DNA of 64,000 nucleotides from Ardenticatenales bacterium (GCA_020634515.1 JACKBL010000008.1:124001-188000); one strand, 5' to 3'; positions 23,707 through 33,376 are shown, numbered from the stretch's first letter. The notes: a model not told the origin generated them from the letters alone. A program made the numbers and translations.

Positions 23707-24763
23707 CTGCTATTTCCTCCGTATTGTATCCCAGGTGCAGGGTGGCGGCGGGGGCTTGTTGGGAGAGGGCTTGCAGGAGGCTGACGTGGGCGTCGAGGGT
23801 GGGTTCGTCCCAACTGTCGATGCTTTCGGACATGAGGTGGGCGAGGGCGAGGGCAGGTTTGAGGGGGTGGAGGCGGCTGGTGGGGCTGTGGCTGACTTGG
23901 GGGAAGTAGAGGGCGCGGATGGGGCTGGGGGGGGCGCGGTGGGTGATGAGGATGGATGCCGGCATGTGATATTTCCCATCATCTCCATTCAACGGCCATT
24001 TGCGCGCCAGCGGCTGTAGCCACGGCAGCAGCCGCAGCGACGATGGTTGGATGCTAAACCCACCCGGCGAAGGCAGCGCGTACACGCCATCCGCGCGCTG
24101 TTGTAGCAGCGTCAGATCGTTTGCCAGGTAATGCCAGCCACGCCGTAGCAGGTTTAGTCCCGTGGTTGTTTTGCCGCTGCCTGACTGCCCTACCAACAAT
24201 GTCGCCGCGCCATCTCGAACGGCGGCAAAAGCGTGCAAGAGAAAGTAGCCACGCGGACGCAACAACGCCGCCAGCGCCGCCATAATTACGTCTTCGACGC
24301 GCCCACGCCTGAAAATAGCGGGCGTGATCACGGCCTCTACCGGGATGACGTTGCCGGCAGGCTGGCCCAGTGGCAGGGCGACCTGCGCGCCATCGTGAAA
24401 GGCCAGTAGCACGCGCCCATCTCGCAGGCGATAGGCGGCGACGTTGGGGCGAGGGGCGTGCGGATCGTGGTGGGGGGTCTGGAAGTAGGGTGGAAATGCC
24501 GGCAACGACGGCAGCGCATCCCTTGTCCGAATCACAAAACAAAGATCGGCGGCATCCGGTTCGGCTACCGCCGTTTCGGCTACCGCCGTTTCGGCTACCG
24601 CCGTTTCGGCGGCCTCATCCTGTGGGAAGCCATCGAACAGGGTGCGCCAATGGGCGCGGGCGCGTTCGTCGGCGCAATGCAGCACCAACCGCAGCCCGTG
24701 GAATTGTACGCCGAATGCCGGCAAGGGAAGCGTCGTGTCGGATTTACTTTGCGGCGATGTCAT
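23684..24763 (-). CDS. HPr-kinase-like P-loop protein
   Basis: 359 residues from the ATG at 24763, which overlaps the upstream gene by 20 bases. The C-terminal half resembles the HprK kinase domain: LLHAFAAVRDGAATLLVGQS leads into the Walker A GQSGSGKTT near residue 190, followed by LANDLTLL, where HPr kinases have the D-D metal site. The N-terminal half has no recognised domain. A 5-residue unit AETAV is repeated three times (exact 15-base DNA repeat, about 24564-24608), so copy number may vary. No HPr gene is near, so the phosphorylation target is unknown; such orphan kinases occur in several phyla. Confidence 0.7.
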   Translation of the reverse strand: MTSPQSKSDTTLPLPAFGVQFHGLRLVLHCADERARAHWRTLFDGFPQDEAAETAVAETAVAETAVAEPDAADLCFVIRTRDALPSLPAFPPYFQTPHHDPHAPRPNVAAYRLRDGRVLLAFHDGAQVALPLGQPAGNVIPVEAVITPAIFRRGRVEDVIMAALAALLRPRGYFLLHAFAAVRDGAATLLVGQSGSGKTTTGLNLLRRGWHYLANDLTLLQQRADGVYALPSPGGFSIQPSSLRLLPWLQPLARKWPLNGDDGKYHMPASILITHRAPPSPIRALYFPQVSHSPTSRLHPLKPALALAHLMSESIDSWDEPTLDAHVSLLQALSQQAPAATLHLGYNTEEIAALIVDGC

Positions 24764-25442
24764 GCCGGTGTAGAGCGGACCAGATACGGTAGAGATGCGT
24801 GAATTGCGCGCCATTCGCGGCGGTCCACCGGCTCGCCGTATCTTCTGCTTCCGCCAGATATTGTTGCTCTACCTGCGCCAGGTCTTCCATTTCCGCGGCG
24901 GAAAGAGGTTGTGCCGTCAGGTTGTCCTGGCGTGGGATGACGACGACGCGGGCCAGAGGCGCGCCGCGCGTAAGATGAACCGGCTGATCGGGCTGTGGCA
25001 GGCGGAAGACGAGGAATGTTTGGCGTGGGTACCAGTCTGACTCAATGACGCCGGTAATCATCTCCAGGCCGGGCGGCGGATCCGTTGCCGGCAGCAGCAA
25101 GGAGACGAATCCTGGCGGCGTTTTCAAGGTGTAGCCGCTGCCGATGCCGAAATGGTCGGGGGCGAACTGGTGGATGATGCGCGGCTGATTGGTCTCGCGG
25201 GCCAACATCGGCAGGTTCTCCACCGCCAGAACATCGGCGGCGCTGACGGAAATTGTAACGTCCGTGAGGTAGCCGTAAAACAGGGTCCAGCCAACTCTTT
25301 GCCCGTCTCCCCACGGTTTGCAGTGAAAAGGGACCGCCTGTGGCGGTTGCGCGGCGGCGCGCGCCTGGTCCAGTGGCGTGACGCGGGGGTGGGGGCGGGC
25401 GGGATCGAGCAGATAGGGGACGGATTTTCCGAATTTTAGCAT
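24744..25442 (-). CDS. DUF6065-like protein of unknown function
   Basis: 232 residues from the ATG at 25442 (a TTG three codons earlier is less likely; neither has a clear ribosome-binding site). The segments HFGIGSGYTLKTPPGF, GLEMITGVIESDWYP and TFLVFRLPQPDQP, followed by ARVVVIPRQ, resemble my memory of the DUF6065 family; this is pattern recognition, not a search result. No signal or membrane segment. It is translationally coupled to the HPr-kinase-like gene by a 20-base overlap, so the two probably act together. An R1 repeat lies directly upstream. Confidence 0.5.
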   Translation of the reverse strand: MLKFGKSVPYLLDPARPHPRVTPLDQARAAAQPPQAVPFHCKPWGDGQRVGWTLFYGYLTDVTISVSAADVLAVENLPMLARETNQPRIIHQFAPDHFGIGSGYTLKTPPGFVSLLLPATDPPPGLEMITGVIESDWYPRQTFLVFRLPQPDQPVHLTRGAPLARVVVIPRQDNLTAQPLSAAEMEDLAQVEQQYLAEAEDTASRWTAANGAQFTHLYRIWSALHRHDIAAK

Positions 25443-25452
25443 GAGGGACAAT

Positions 25453-25541
25453 CGTAACGATTAACGCTATCTGGAGATTGGACCAATTTTACGCATGCAA
25501 CGACCATTTTCACCAGAGGAAATTGGTCCAATCTGGCTTGG
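25453..25541. repeat. Dispersed hairpin repeat family R1, copy b
   Basis: Starts CGTAACGATTAACGCTATC and has the arms GATTGGACCAATTTT and AAATTGGTCCAATC. About 20 bases between the arms look like a local duplication (two ACCATTTT/ACCAATTTT blocks), absent from other copies. It lies just upstream of the DUF6065-like gene. Confidence 0.75.
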
Positions 25542-25555
25542 CAGTTTTGGGCAAT

Positions 25556-25589
25556 CAACCTTACAGGTCGCCAAAGACCTGTAAGGTTG
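25556..25589. repeat. Perfect 14-bp hairpin between R1 and the lipoprotein gene
   Basis: CAACCTTACAGGTC and GACCTGTAAGGTTG are separated by 6 bases. It lies 17 bases beyond the stop of the DsbA-like lipoprotein gene. No T-run follows on the minus strand, so it may be a processing or stabilising stem, or a REP-like repeat, rather than a terminator. Confidence 0.6.
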
Positions 25590-25606
25590 ATAATGTTTCC
25601 GCCGTG

Positions 25607-27652
25607 TTAGCGACCGGCGAGGCTCTGTTCGATGGCCTGGTTGAAGACGTCCAGAGGCTGCGCGCCAACGAGCATGTTTCCGTTGATGAAGAAGGTTGGC
25701 GTGCCCGTGATGCCCAGGCTTGCGCCTTCGCGCAGGTTGCGGTTGATGGCGTCGTCGTATTGGCCGCTCTGCAGGCATTGGTTGAAACTGGCGGTGTCGA
25801 GGCCGAGTGTGCCGGCATAATTCGTAAACAAATTCGCCGCATTCTCGTTGCCCCACTCTCCCTGCTTGCTAAACAGCAAACCTATCATTTCCACGGAGGC
25901 GCTCTGTTCGCTCGCGCACCACGCCGCCTGCGACGCCAAAAACGCCTGCGGATGAATGGACGTCAGTGGGAAATCTTTTATCACGTAATACACCTGACCC
26001 GTGTTGATGTACGATTCCAGCAGCGACGGGAAGGTTTGCGCGTGGTGGCGGCTGCAGAACGGGCACTGGAAATCCGTGAACTCGACAATTGTCACGGGCG
26101 CGTCCGGGTTGCCAATGCCAAAGCTGTCATCTAGCGAGACATTAACGGGGCCAGAGGGCGTGGGTATCGGCGTGGGGGTTGGCTGTGGCACGTAAGCTTC
26201 CGCCAATCGTCCTTCCGCCGCCAGCGATGTGGCAATTTGGAAGTGCTCAATTGGGCGCGCGCCATTGAGCGGGTAGCCATTGATGAAGAAGAATGGCGTA
26301 CCGTCCACCCCCAGCGCCAGCGCCTCGTCCTTATTGTTTATCACCTCGCTGTCGTACTTTTGCGAAGTCAGGCAGGCGGAGAATGTGGCCTGATCCAGCC
26401 CCAACTCCACGGCCAGGTCGATCAGGCTTTGCGTTGTGTCCACGTTGGGGTCGCTCCAGATGGGCTGTCTGGCAAACAAGATGTCGTGCATTTCCCAATA
26501 CGCGCCCTGATCCCCGGCACAGCGGGCGGCATTGGCCGCGGCACGCGCTGCCGGATGAATGTTTTCCAGCGGCAGGTCCTTGATAATGTAATAGACTTGA
26601 CCTGTGTCCACCATGTCTTGCATGATGCTGGGGAGCGTTTCCGCGAAATGTCGTTGGCAGTAAGGACACTGGTAGTCGGTGAATTCAATGATAGTGACGG
26701 GCGCACCCGGGTCGCCTTTGGCGGCGGCGAAATTCGTGGTAAGCGTGGCCGGGGTGGGAGCGACGACCGGCTGGTCTGGCTGGGCTTCGGTTTCGGCGGC
26801 GGCGATCTGTTCCCCGTTCATGACGGTTTCGATGGCCTGGTTGAAGACGGCCAACGGTTGCGCGCCCACCAGTGGTTGATTGTTGATGAAGAAGGAGGGC
26901 GTGCTGTTGACGCCACGCGCCTGCGCGTCCTGCGCATCCGCTTTCACGGCGTCGTTGTATTCCAGCGCGGAGAAGCAGTCGGAAAACGCGGCCATATCCA
27001 GCCCGGCCTGGTTCGCCAGATTGGTTAGCGCCTGTTCATAGCCGGCATTGGCCCACTGAGAGACGGTGCTGAAAAGGAGATCGTGCATGGCCCAGTACTG
27101 CGCCGCGCCCTGCGCGCCGGCGCAGCGGGCGGCGTTGGCCGCGGGCACGGCCTGCGGGTGAATACTTGTGAGCGGGAAGTCGCGGAAAATGAAGACTACT
27201 TCGCCGTTGGCGATCTGGTTCTGGCGCAATGCGGCGAAAGTTTCCGTGAAGAAGCGGCTACAGAAGGGGCACTGGTAGTCGGAATACTCTTCCATGACCA
27301 CGGGGGCGCTGGGGTCGCCCATGTAGGGGTAGCCTTCGACGGTGAAGCCGACTTGCAGCCCCTCGGCGAAGATGGCGCTGCTGTTGGGGTCAATGTTGAT
27401 GGTGGGTTCGATGCCGGCATTTGCCGACACATTGCTGGCAGGAGATTCCGCGGGCAGTTCCGGATCGACACTGGCCTCCGTGATAGCCTCACTCGTGGCC
27501 AGGGATGCCGCATTGGCCGTTGCGGCAAAATCTACGGCGGGCGTATCGCCTTCATTGACGGACGGTTCCACGGGGCCACAGGCGGCTATGATAAAAAGCA
27601 GCAACAAGCTGCCCAGGAAAAGAAGCGGCGCGGGCGAAAGGCGAGGTTTCAT
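25607..27652 (-). CDS. Lipoprotein with three tandem DsbA-like thioredoxin domains
   Basis: 681 residues. The ATG at 27652 is chosen because GGAG lies 7 bases upstream and a signal peptide with lipobox IIAAC (Cys25) follows. Three DsbA/Thioredoxin_4-type domains, each about 180 residues, carry YQCPFC near 127, YQCPYC near 329 and FQCPFC near 531, spaced about 202 residues apart. Each repeat also has the segments FPLTSIHPQA or LPLENIHPAA and a GTPSFFIN/GTPFFFIN cis-Pro strand, then N-Q-P-L-V-G-A-Q-P. A linker of Pro/Thr joins repeats 2 and 3. All six cysteines are present, so it is probably a membrane-anchored extracytoplasmic thiol oxidoreductase. Three copies in one chain are unusual. Confidence 0.85.
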   Translation of the reverse strand: MKPRLSPAPLLFLGSLLLLFIIAACGPVEPSVNEGDTPAVDFAATANAASLATSEAITEASVDPELPAESPASNVSANAGIEPTINIDPNSSAIFAEGLQVGFTVEGYPYMGDPSAPVVMEEYSDYQCPFCSRFFTETFAALRQNQIANGEVVFIFRDFPLTSIHPQAVPAANAARCAGAQGAAQYWAMHDLLFSTVSQWANAGYEQALTNLANQAGLDMAAFSDCFSALEYNDAVKADAQDAQARGVNSTPSFFINNQPLVGAQPLAVFNQAIETVMNGEQIAAAETEAQPDQPVVAPTPATLTTNFAAAKGDPGAPVTIIEFTDYQCPYCQRHFAETLPSIMQDMVDTGQVYYIIKDLPLENIHPAARAAANAARCAGDQGAYWEMHDILFARQPIWSDPNVDTTQSLIDLAVELGLDQATFSACLTSQKYDSEVINNKDEALALGVDGTPFFFINGYPLNGARPIEHFQIATSLAAEGRLAEAYVPQPTPTPIPTPSGPVNVSLDDSFGIGNPDAPVTIVEFTDFQCPFCSRHHAQTFPSLLESYINTGQVYYVIKDFPLTSIHPQAFLASQAAWCASEQSASVEMIGLLFSKQGEWGNENAANLFTNYAGTLGLDTASFNQCLQSGQYDDAINRNLREGASLGITGTPTFFINGNMLVGAQPLDVFNQAIEQSLAGR

Positions 27653-28223
27653 AAAGTTACTCCATGTCTTGATGGGCAATCGGTCGGATCGTTCTCTCAC
27701 GCTGACCTCAAGGACAGGAGGCGGAGCCGGGGCAGTTGGCGCACAATAGCCTGGCTCTCAGGCCAGGCCCGCGCCGCCAGAACGATGGTCAGCATAAGGT
27801 GAAATCAGTTTGCGTCAGGGGGGAATTATGACACACACGCATTGTTTCGACCAAGTGAACGGACGACGACGATCAGGTAATGCTTATGTGCGGGGTGGGT
27901 GGCGAGGGGCCGGGCACGTGCTCTCGACTTCCGCCTTCCGTGCGATTCGCCAGAGGCTGGCGGCTGTGCTAGACTATACTTTTTGGTTTACGCACAGTCA
28001 TTTTTACGTATCCCGTAAATTCTCAACTGGACACTGGCGTTTTTGGCGTGGCGGCTTCAGCCGACCCACGTATGGCGTTTGATCCGGCCACCCTATGTGG
28101 ATTTCGCCAGACGCCAGCTCTCGATATTTCGGGGGAAATGCAGCCTGAGCTTGTCGAAGGCCGTTGGTTTCGACAGGCCCAACCAACTTTACCACCCTTT
28201 ATTGAGAAGATACCGTATCTCGT
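27653..28223. other. Intergenic region between divergent genes, no gene seen
   Basis: About 570 bases separate the lipoprotein start from the next plus-strand gene. Short ORFs here (for example 27810-28082) have no ribosome-binding site or protein-like composition. A possible -10 box TATACT is at 27975-27980 without a matching -35. Near 28145-28180 a CTGAGCTTGTCGAAGG...TTCGACAGG inverted repeat of the kind widespread in bacterial intergenic DNA is present. Confidence 0.5.
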
Positions 28224-29018
28224 ATGAACAAGAAAGACAGGCGACGTCTGCTGTGGTGGTTGTGCTGGGGCTGGTTGGGTGTGTTGGGGGCGGCGTGGTG
28301 GATCATGCCGGCATCCGCCCAAACTCGCACCAATGGCATCGAAAAACCGGCGGACGGGGAGACCGTTGCCGGCATCGTGTCCATCTCCGGAACCGCCGCC
28401 GACCCCAACTTCCTCCGCTACGAACTCGCCTTCCGCCGCGAATTGGGCGGCGATTGGATCGTTTTTGCCGAAGGAGACCAGCCTGTTTATGCCGGCACGC
28501 TCGCCCTGTGGGACACCACCGTCGGGCGCAACACCAACGCCGCCGTCTTTCCTGATGGCGCTTATCAACTCCGCCTGCGCGTCGTGCGCCAGGATTACAA
28601 CTACGATGAATATGTCGTCAGCGGCGTCATCATTTCCAACGACACACCCACGGCTACACCCACGATCACCACAACCGTCACCGTCACGCCTCCCGCATCG
28701 ACCGGCGCCACCCCCTTTGCCGTGCCATCGCCCGCCGCGCTGCCCTCGTTGACGCCGTTTCCCACCCTCACGCCGTTGGCCGCGCCGCCCGGCGATGTGG
28801 TTCCCATCTCGCCGGAGCGGGGGCGCGGGGAGGGCGCTTCGGAGACGGGCGGTTTGCTGGGGCAGCTTGCCGGCATTGATGCCGGTCGCTTCTCCCGTGC
28901 GTTTTGGGCAGGCGTGCGTGTCACCGGCATCCTGTTCGCCATCGGTGGTCTCTATGTATTCTTGCGCGCGCTCACACGCTGGCTGCGCCGCCTGCCGACC
29001 CGCCGTCCCCGATCATAA
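28224..29018 (+). CDS. Exported membrane-anchored protein with Ig-like domain
   Basis: 264 residues. An N-terminal hydrophobic segment ending in MPASAQ (about 9-33) is a probable signal peptide. Residues 38-140 form a beta-rich domain starting GIEKPADGETVAGIVSISG, which resembles the Ig-like or FlgD-type domains of Chloroflexi surface proteins. A Pro/Thr-rich linker (about 140-195) follows, then a single C-terminal membrane helix (VRVTGILFAIGGLYVFLRAL) and a short basic tail. The topology suggests an extracytoplasmic domain anchored at the C-terminus. Function unknown. pth starts 41 bases downstream, so an operon is likely. Confidence 0.7.
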   Translation: MNKKDRRRLLWWLCWGWLGVLGAAWWIMPASAQTRTNGIEKPADGETVAGIVSISGTAADPNFLRYELAFRRELGGDWIVFAEGDQPVYAGTLALWDTTVGRNTNAAVFPDGAYQLRLRVVRQDYNYDEYVVSGVIISNDTPTATPTITTTVTVTPPASTGATPFAVPSPAALPSLTPFPTLTPLAAPPGDVVPISPERGRGEGASETGGLLGQLAGIDAGRFSRAFWAGVRVTGILFAIGGLYVFLRALTRWLRRLPTRRPRS

Positions 29019-29059
29019 GGGATGCGCGTCCGCCCTCTGTCACCATACTGATTGTTGCC

Positions 29060-29725
29060 ATGATGTCCGATAACTCTCTCGACACACTCTTCTCCCGTTT
29101 GCAGCCGGATGCCCTCGCCGCAGAATCAACGCCCCAACGGGCGCTGGTGGTCGGTCTGGGGAATCCGGGGCGCGAATATCGCCAGAACCGCCATAATCTC
29201 GGTTTTATGGTGATAGACAAACTGGCGCAGGCGCGTGGCATCCAGGTGGGCAAGTCGCGTAGTCAGGCGATAATGGGGGATGGGGAGATTGCCGGCATTC
29301 CCGTCATCCTCGCCAAGCCCCAAACCTACATGAACAACAGCGGCGCGGCCGTCTCCCAACTCCTGCGCTTCTTCAAAATACCCGCCAGCCGCCTCCTCGT
29401 CATCTACGACGAACTGGATTTGCCCCTGGGTACGCTGCGCCTGCGCCAAAAAGGGAGCGCCGGCGGCCACAACGGCATGCGCTCGCTCATCCAGCATCTG
29501 GGCGACGACTTCCCCCGGCTGCGCCTGGGCATTGGCCGTCCCCCTGGGCGACTTCCCGCCGCCGCCTTCGTGCTGCAAAACTTTGCCGAAGCCGAACAGA
29601 TCACCGTAGAAATCATGTTGCAAGAAGCCGTGACCGCCGTGGAAACCTTTCTCACGCAAGGTATAGACATCGCCATGACGCGCCACAACGGCCCCGTTGC
29701 CGGCAGAGACGCAGATAACGGATGA
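29060..29725 (+). CDS. pth: Peptidyl-tRNA hydrolase
   Basis: Releases tRNA from drop-off peptidyl-tRNA. 221 residues from the ATG at 29060 (another ATG at 29063 is equally possible). Family motifs are all present: VVGLGNPGREY near residue 30, the catalytic-His segment RHNLGFMVID, KPQTYMNNSG near 87, YDELDLPLG near 115, GGHNGMRSL and LRLGIGRP. It has about 25 extra residues at the N-terminus compared with E. coli Pth. It precedes mfd by 63 bases, an order also common in other bacteria. Confidence 0.95.
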   Translation: MMSDNSLDTLFSRLQPDALAAESTPQRALVVGLGNPGREYRQNRHNLGFMVIDKLAQARGIQVGKSRSQAIMGDGEIAGIPVILAKPQTYMNNSGAAVSQLLRFFKIPASRLLVIYDELDLPLGTLRLRQKGSAGGHNGMRSLIQHLGDDFPRLRLGIGRPPGRLPAAAFVLQNFAEAEQITVEIMLQEAVTAVETFLTQGIDIAMTRHNGPVAGRDADNG

Positions 29726-29788
29726 CCAAATAGACCAGCCCACCTGCCCGGAAGCGCCACGGCAACCATTCACCCATAAATTATTCCC

Positions 29789-32700
29789 ATGAACATCTCC
29801 GGCCTATTAACCCTCTTCGACCAGCTTCCCCCCTACCAGGAACTGCGCCGAAAATTGCGCGAAGACGCCGACGTGGCCCCGCTGGGGCTGCCGCGCAGCG
29901 TCTGGCCGGCGCTGCTGGCCAGTATCCATGCCGAAGCCAACGTGCCCATTGTACTCATCACGGGGCGAATTGATGCCGTACCCATCTGGCGGCAGGACCT
30001 GGCTGCCTGGCTACCGCCGGACCGACAATCTCTGCGCTTCCTGGAGCCGACGCCGCTGCCATTTGAGCGTGGCCCCTGGAGCGAGAGCAGTCGCCTGGGG
30101 CGGTTGGCGGTGCTCACGCAGTTAGCCATGCTGCAAATGCCGTTCGCGCCGCCGCTGCCGCACCCGCCCCTGATCGTCACCTCGGCGCGGGCGCTGCTGC
30201 AAAAGACCGCGCCCCGCGGCCGGTTCGTGACGGCTACGCGCACGCTGCGCACAGGCCAGATTGTGGACCTGGAGAAACTACGCCAGAACTGGCTGCATAG
30301 TGGTTACGAGGCGGTGTCCGTAGTGGAGTCGCCGGGGCAGTTCAGCCAGCGCGGCGGTATTGTGGATGTGTTCCCGATTGCCAGCCTTTATCCGGTGCGT
30401 ATTGAGTTGTTTGGGGACGAAATCGACACGATGCGCTATTTCAATCCGGCCACGCAGCGGTCCGCCGACGTGGCCGATAGTTTGCTGGAGCGGGTGGTGA
30501 TTCCGCCCGCGCGGGAGGCGATGCCCGGGGAAATGCAGCCGCTGGGGATGGTGTTGCAGGAAGAAGCGCCGCCGAAAGAGGATGATTTGCCGGCATGGCA
30601 GGACGACATCCCCCTCCTCGCCAGCGGCCTGCCCTCCCCCCATCTGGAATACTACCTGCCCCTCCTCTACAGCCGCCCCGACTCCCTACTCGACTACCTG
30701 CCGTCCGATGCCCTGGTGGTTGTGGACGATTGGCACGTGTTGGACCAGACCGTGCGCGAACTGCATGACCACGCCGACCAGTTGGCGGAGGAGCAGGCCA
30801 GCCTGCCCCCTGGCTACCGCGGCCCGCTGTTTGCCTGGAGCGACATGGAAGCGAAACTGGCCTACCGGCGCGTGCTCACGCTGGGCGAACATACGGAACA
30901 TGCCTCGGACCTGGGGCCGATGTCGCTGGCCCCGTTTTTCCAGCCCGGTCCGCGCTATGGCGGCCAGATTAAGCCACTGCTGACGCAGCTTGCGCAGGGG
31001 CGCAAGCAGGGGGAAACGACGCTGGTGGTCAGTCGCCAGGCGCAGCGGTTGGCGGAATTGTGGCGGGAAGAGGGGCCAGATGCCGGCACGCAAAGCACCC
31101 TCGCCGACGTTCTTCCCGCCTACCACCCCGTAGACGACATTCCCGAAATGCCCGACAGCGGCAGCCTCACCTTTGTGCAAGGCAGCCTCAGCGAAGGCTT
31201 CCTCGTCGAACGCCTCAGCGACAACCGCATTCTCCTCAATCTCCTCACCGACGCCGAGCTATTCGGCTGGAATCGCCCCGCGCCCCGTCGTCGCCTCGCC
31301 CCCCGCTCCATCGCCCCGGAAACTTTCTTCGCCGACATCAGCGCCGGTGACTACGTCGTCCATCTGGAACATGGCATTGGCCTCTTCCTCGGCCTCGTCG
31401 TCCGCTCCGTGGGTGGAGCGGAGCGAGAGTATTTGCAGCTTCAATACGGCAATGGCGACATCCTCTACGTCCCCGTCCACCACGCCGACCGCCTCAGCAA
31501 ATGGATCGGCCCCGAAGAAGCCACGCCCCAGCTCAACCGCCTGGGCGACCGCTCCTGGGGGCAGGCGCGCGCGCGGGCGCAGCAGGCGGTAGACGAACTG
31601 GCGGACGACCTGCTGGAACTGTACGCGGAACGGGAAGCCGTCGCCGGACACGCTTTTGCCCCCGATGCTCCCTGGCAGACGGAAATGGAAGCCAGTTTCC
31701 CTTACCAGGAGACGGAGGACCAACTCCACGCCATCGCCGAAGTGAAGCAAGACATGGAACGGGCGCAGCCGATGGACCGCCTCATCTGCGGCGACGTGGG
31801 ATATGGCAAGACGGAGGTGGCCCTGCGTGCGGCATTCAAAGCGGTGCTGGATGACAAGCAGGTGGCCATCCTTGTGCCCACCACCATCCTGGCGCAGCAG
31901 CATTACAACACCTTCAAGCAGCGGCTGCAACCGTTTCCCGTGCGCGTGGATATGTTGTCTCGCTTCCGCACGCAGTCGCGGCAGGATCAGATTATTCGGG
32001 GCTTGCGTGCCGGCAAAGTGGACATCATCATCGGAACCCACCGCCTCCTCTCCGACGACGTTTCCTTCAAGGACCTGGGGCTGTTGATCATCGACGAAGA
32101 GCAGCGTTTTGGCGTGCGTCACAAGGAACTCCTGAAGCAGTTGCGCAAGGAAGTGGACGTGCTAACAATGACGGCCACACCCATCCCGCGCACCCTGCAT
32201 ATGAGCCTTGCCGGCGCGCGCGATGTCAGCGTGATTGCCACCGCACCCGCCGAACGTTTGCCCGTGCAGACCTATGTAGGCGAGGCGGATGAAACGCTGC
32301 TGCGCCGCGCCATCCTGCGCGAACTGGATCGTGGCGGACAGATTTTTGTCGTGCACAACCGTGTGCAAACGATCAACATCGTCCACGACCAGATTCAGCG
32401 GCTGGTCCCGGACGCGCGCATTGCCATCGGCCACGGGCAAATGAGCGAGCGCGAACTGGAAGACGTGATGCAGCGGTTTGCCGATGGGGAAGTAGACGTT
32501 CTCCTCAGCACGACCATCATTGAAAGCGGTTTGGACTTTCCCAACGCGAACACCCTGATTGTGGATCGCGCGGAGCAGTTTGGCCTGTCGCAGTTGCACC
32601 AACTGCGCGGGCGCGTGGGGCGCGGCATGAACCGTGCCTATGCCTATTTCTTCCATGCGCCGTGGCGCACGCTGACGACGGATGCGCAGGCGCGGTTGGA

Positions 32701-33376
32701 AACGATTGCCGAGGAATCGCATCTGGGGGCCGGGTACGAAATCGCCATGCGCGACCTGGAAATTCGTGGCGCGGGCGACCTGCTGGGGGCGCGCCAGAGC
32801 GGCCACATCGCGGCTATCGGCTTTGACCTGTACACGCGGCTGCTGGCGAACGCGGTGAAGCGGAAAAAGGCGGAGCGGCGTGGGGAAACAGTGCCACCGG
32901 AGTTGGGCGAGAGTATTCTCATCGACCTGCCCCTGGCGACGTATGTGCCGCCGGACTACGTGCCTGATGCGGCGCTGCGGCTGCGGTTGTATCGGCGCAT
33001 GGCCGGACTGGAGCGGATGACGGAGATTGACGAGATGGCCGCGGAATTGGCCGACCGTTTTGGCCCGATTCCCGATCCCGTGGATAACCTGCTTTATCAA
33101 CTGCGGATTAAGGCATTGGCCGCGCGGGCGGGGGCGGTGGGCGTGACTGTGGAGAACGAGCAAATTCGCCTGCGTTGGCCGCAACTGGAGCAAATCGACC
33201 GTTTCCGTTTGCAGCGGTTCCTGGGCGCGGAGGTGCGTGTCAGCCGTTCGGCTATCTGGATGTCCTGGAAGGGGGGGACGAAAGATTGGCAGGTGCGCCT
33301 GGTGCAGCTTTTGGAGAAGTTGCCGACTTTTCCTGATGCTGCTCAGGCGGTAAACTCGGATGTCGTGCCGGCATGA
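29789..33376 (+). CDS. mfd: Transcription-repair coupling factor
   Basis: Mfd removes RNA polymerase stalled at DNA damage and recruits UvrA. The 1195-residue protein has the UvrB-like N-terminal module (RGGIVDVFPIASLYPVRIELFG near residue 190), the RNA-polymerase-interacting CarD-like domain (AGDYVVHLEHGIGLFLGL near 518), and the RecG-like translocase with Walker A ICGDVGYGKTEVALRAAF near 667, DEEQRFG near 769, TATPIPRTLHMSL and STTIIESGLDFPNANT. The C-terminal TRCF domain is present. Length is typical (1100-1200). The next gene starts within its stop codon (ATGA overlap). A clear skew change accompanies the TGCCGGCA site at about 30588. Confidence 0.97.
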   Translation: MNISGLLTLFDQLPPYQELRRKLREDADVAPLGLPRSVWPALLASIHAEANVPIVLITGRIDAVPIWRQDLAAWLPPDRQSLRFLEPTPLPFERGPWSESSRLGRLAVLTQLAMLQMPFAPPLPHPPLIVTSARALLQKTAPRGRFVTATRTLRTGQIVDLEKLRQNWLHSGYEAVSVVESPGQFSQRGGIVDVFPIASLYPVRIELFGDEIDTMRYFNPATQRSADVADSLLERVVIPPAREAMPGEMQPLGMVLQEEAPPKEDDLPAWQDDIPLLASGLPSPHLEYYLPLLYSRPDSLLDYLPSDALVVVDDWHVLDQTVRELHDHADQLAEEQASLPPGYRGPLFAWSDMEAKLAYRRVLTLGEHTEHASDLGPMSLAPFFQPGPRYGGQIKPLLTQLAQGRKQGETTLVVSRQAQRLAELWREEGPDAGTQSTLADVLPAYHPVDDIPEMPDSGSLTFVQGSLSEGFLVERLSDNRILLNLLTDAELFGWNRPAPRRRLAPRSIAPETFFADISAGDYVVHLEHGIGLFLGLVVRSVGGAEREYLQLQYGNGDILYVPVHHADRLSKWIGPEEATPQLNRLGDRSWGQARARAQQAVDELADDLLELYAEREAVAGHAFAPDAPWQTEMEASFPYQETEDQLHAIAEVKQDMERAQPMDRLICGDVGYGKTEVALRAAFKAVLDDKQVAILVPTTILAQQHYNTFKQRLQPFPVRVDMLSRFRTQSRQDQIIRGLRAGKVDIIIGTHRLLSDDVSFKDLGLLIIDEEQRFGVRHKELLKQLRKEVDVLTMTATPIPRTLHMSLAGARDVSVIATAPAERLPVQTYVGEADETLLRRAILRELDRGGQIFVVHNRVQTINIVHDQIQRLVPDARIAIGHGQMSERELEDVMQRFADGEVDVLLSTTIIESGLDFPNANTLIVDRAEQFGLSQLHQLRGRVGRGMNRAYAYFFHAPWRTLTTDAQARLETIAEESHLGAGYEIAMRDLEIRGAGDLLGARQSGHIAAIGFDLYTRLLANAVKRKKAERRGETVPPELGESILIDLPLATYVPPDYVPDAALRLRLYRRMAGLERMTEIDEMAAELADRFGPIPDPVDNLLYQLRIKALAARAGAVGVTVENEQIRLRWPQLEQIDRFRLQRFLGAEVRVSRSAIWMSWKGGTKDWQVRLVQLLEKLPTFPDAAQAVNSDVVPA

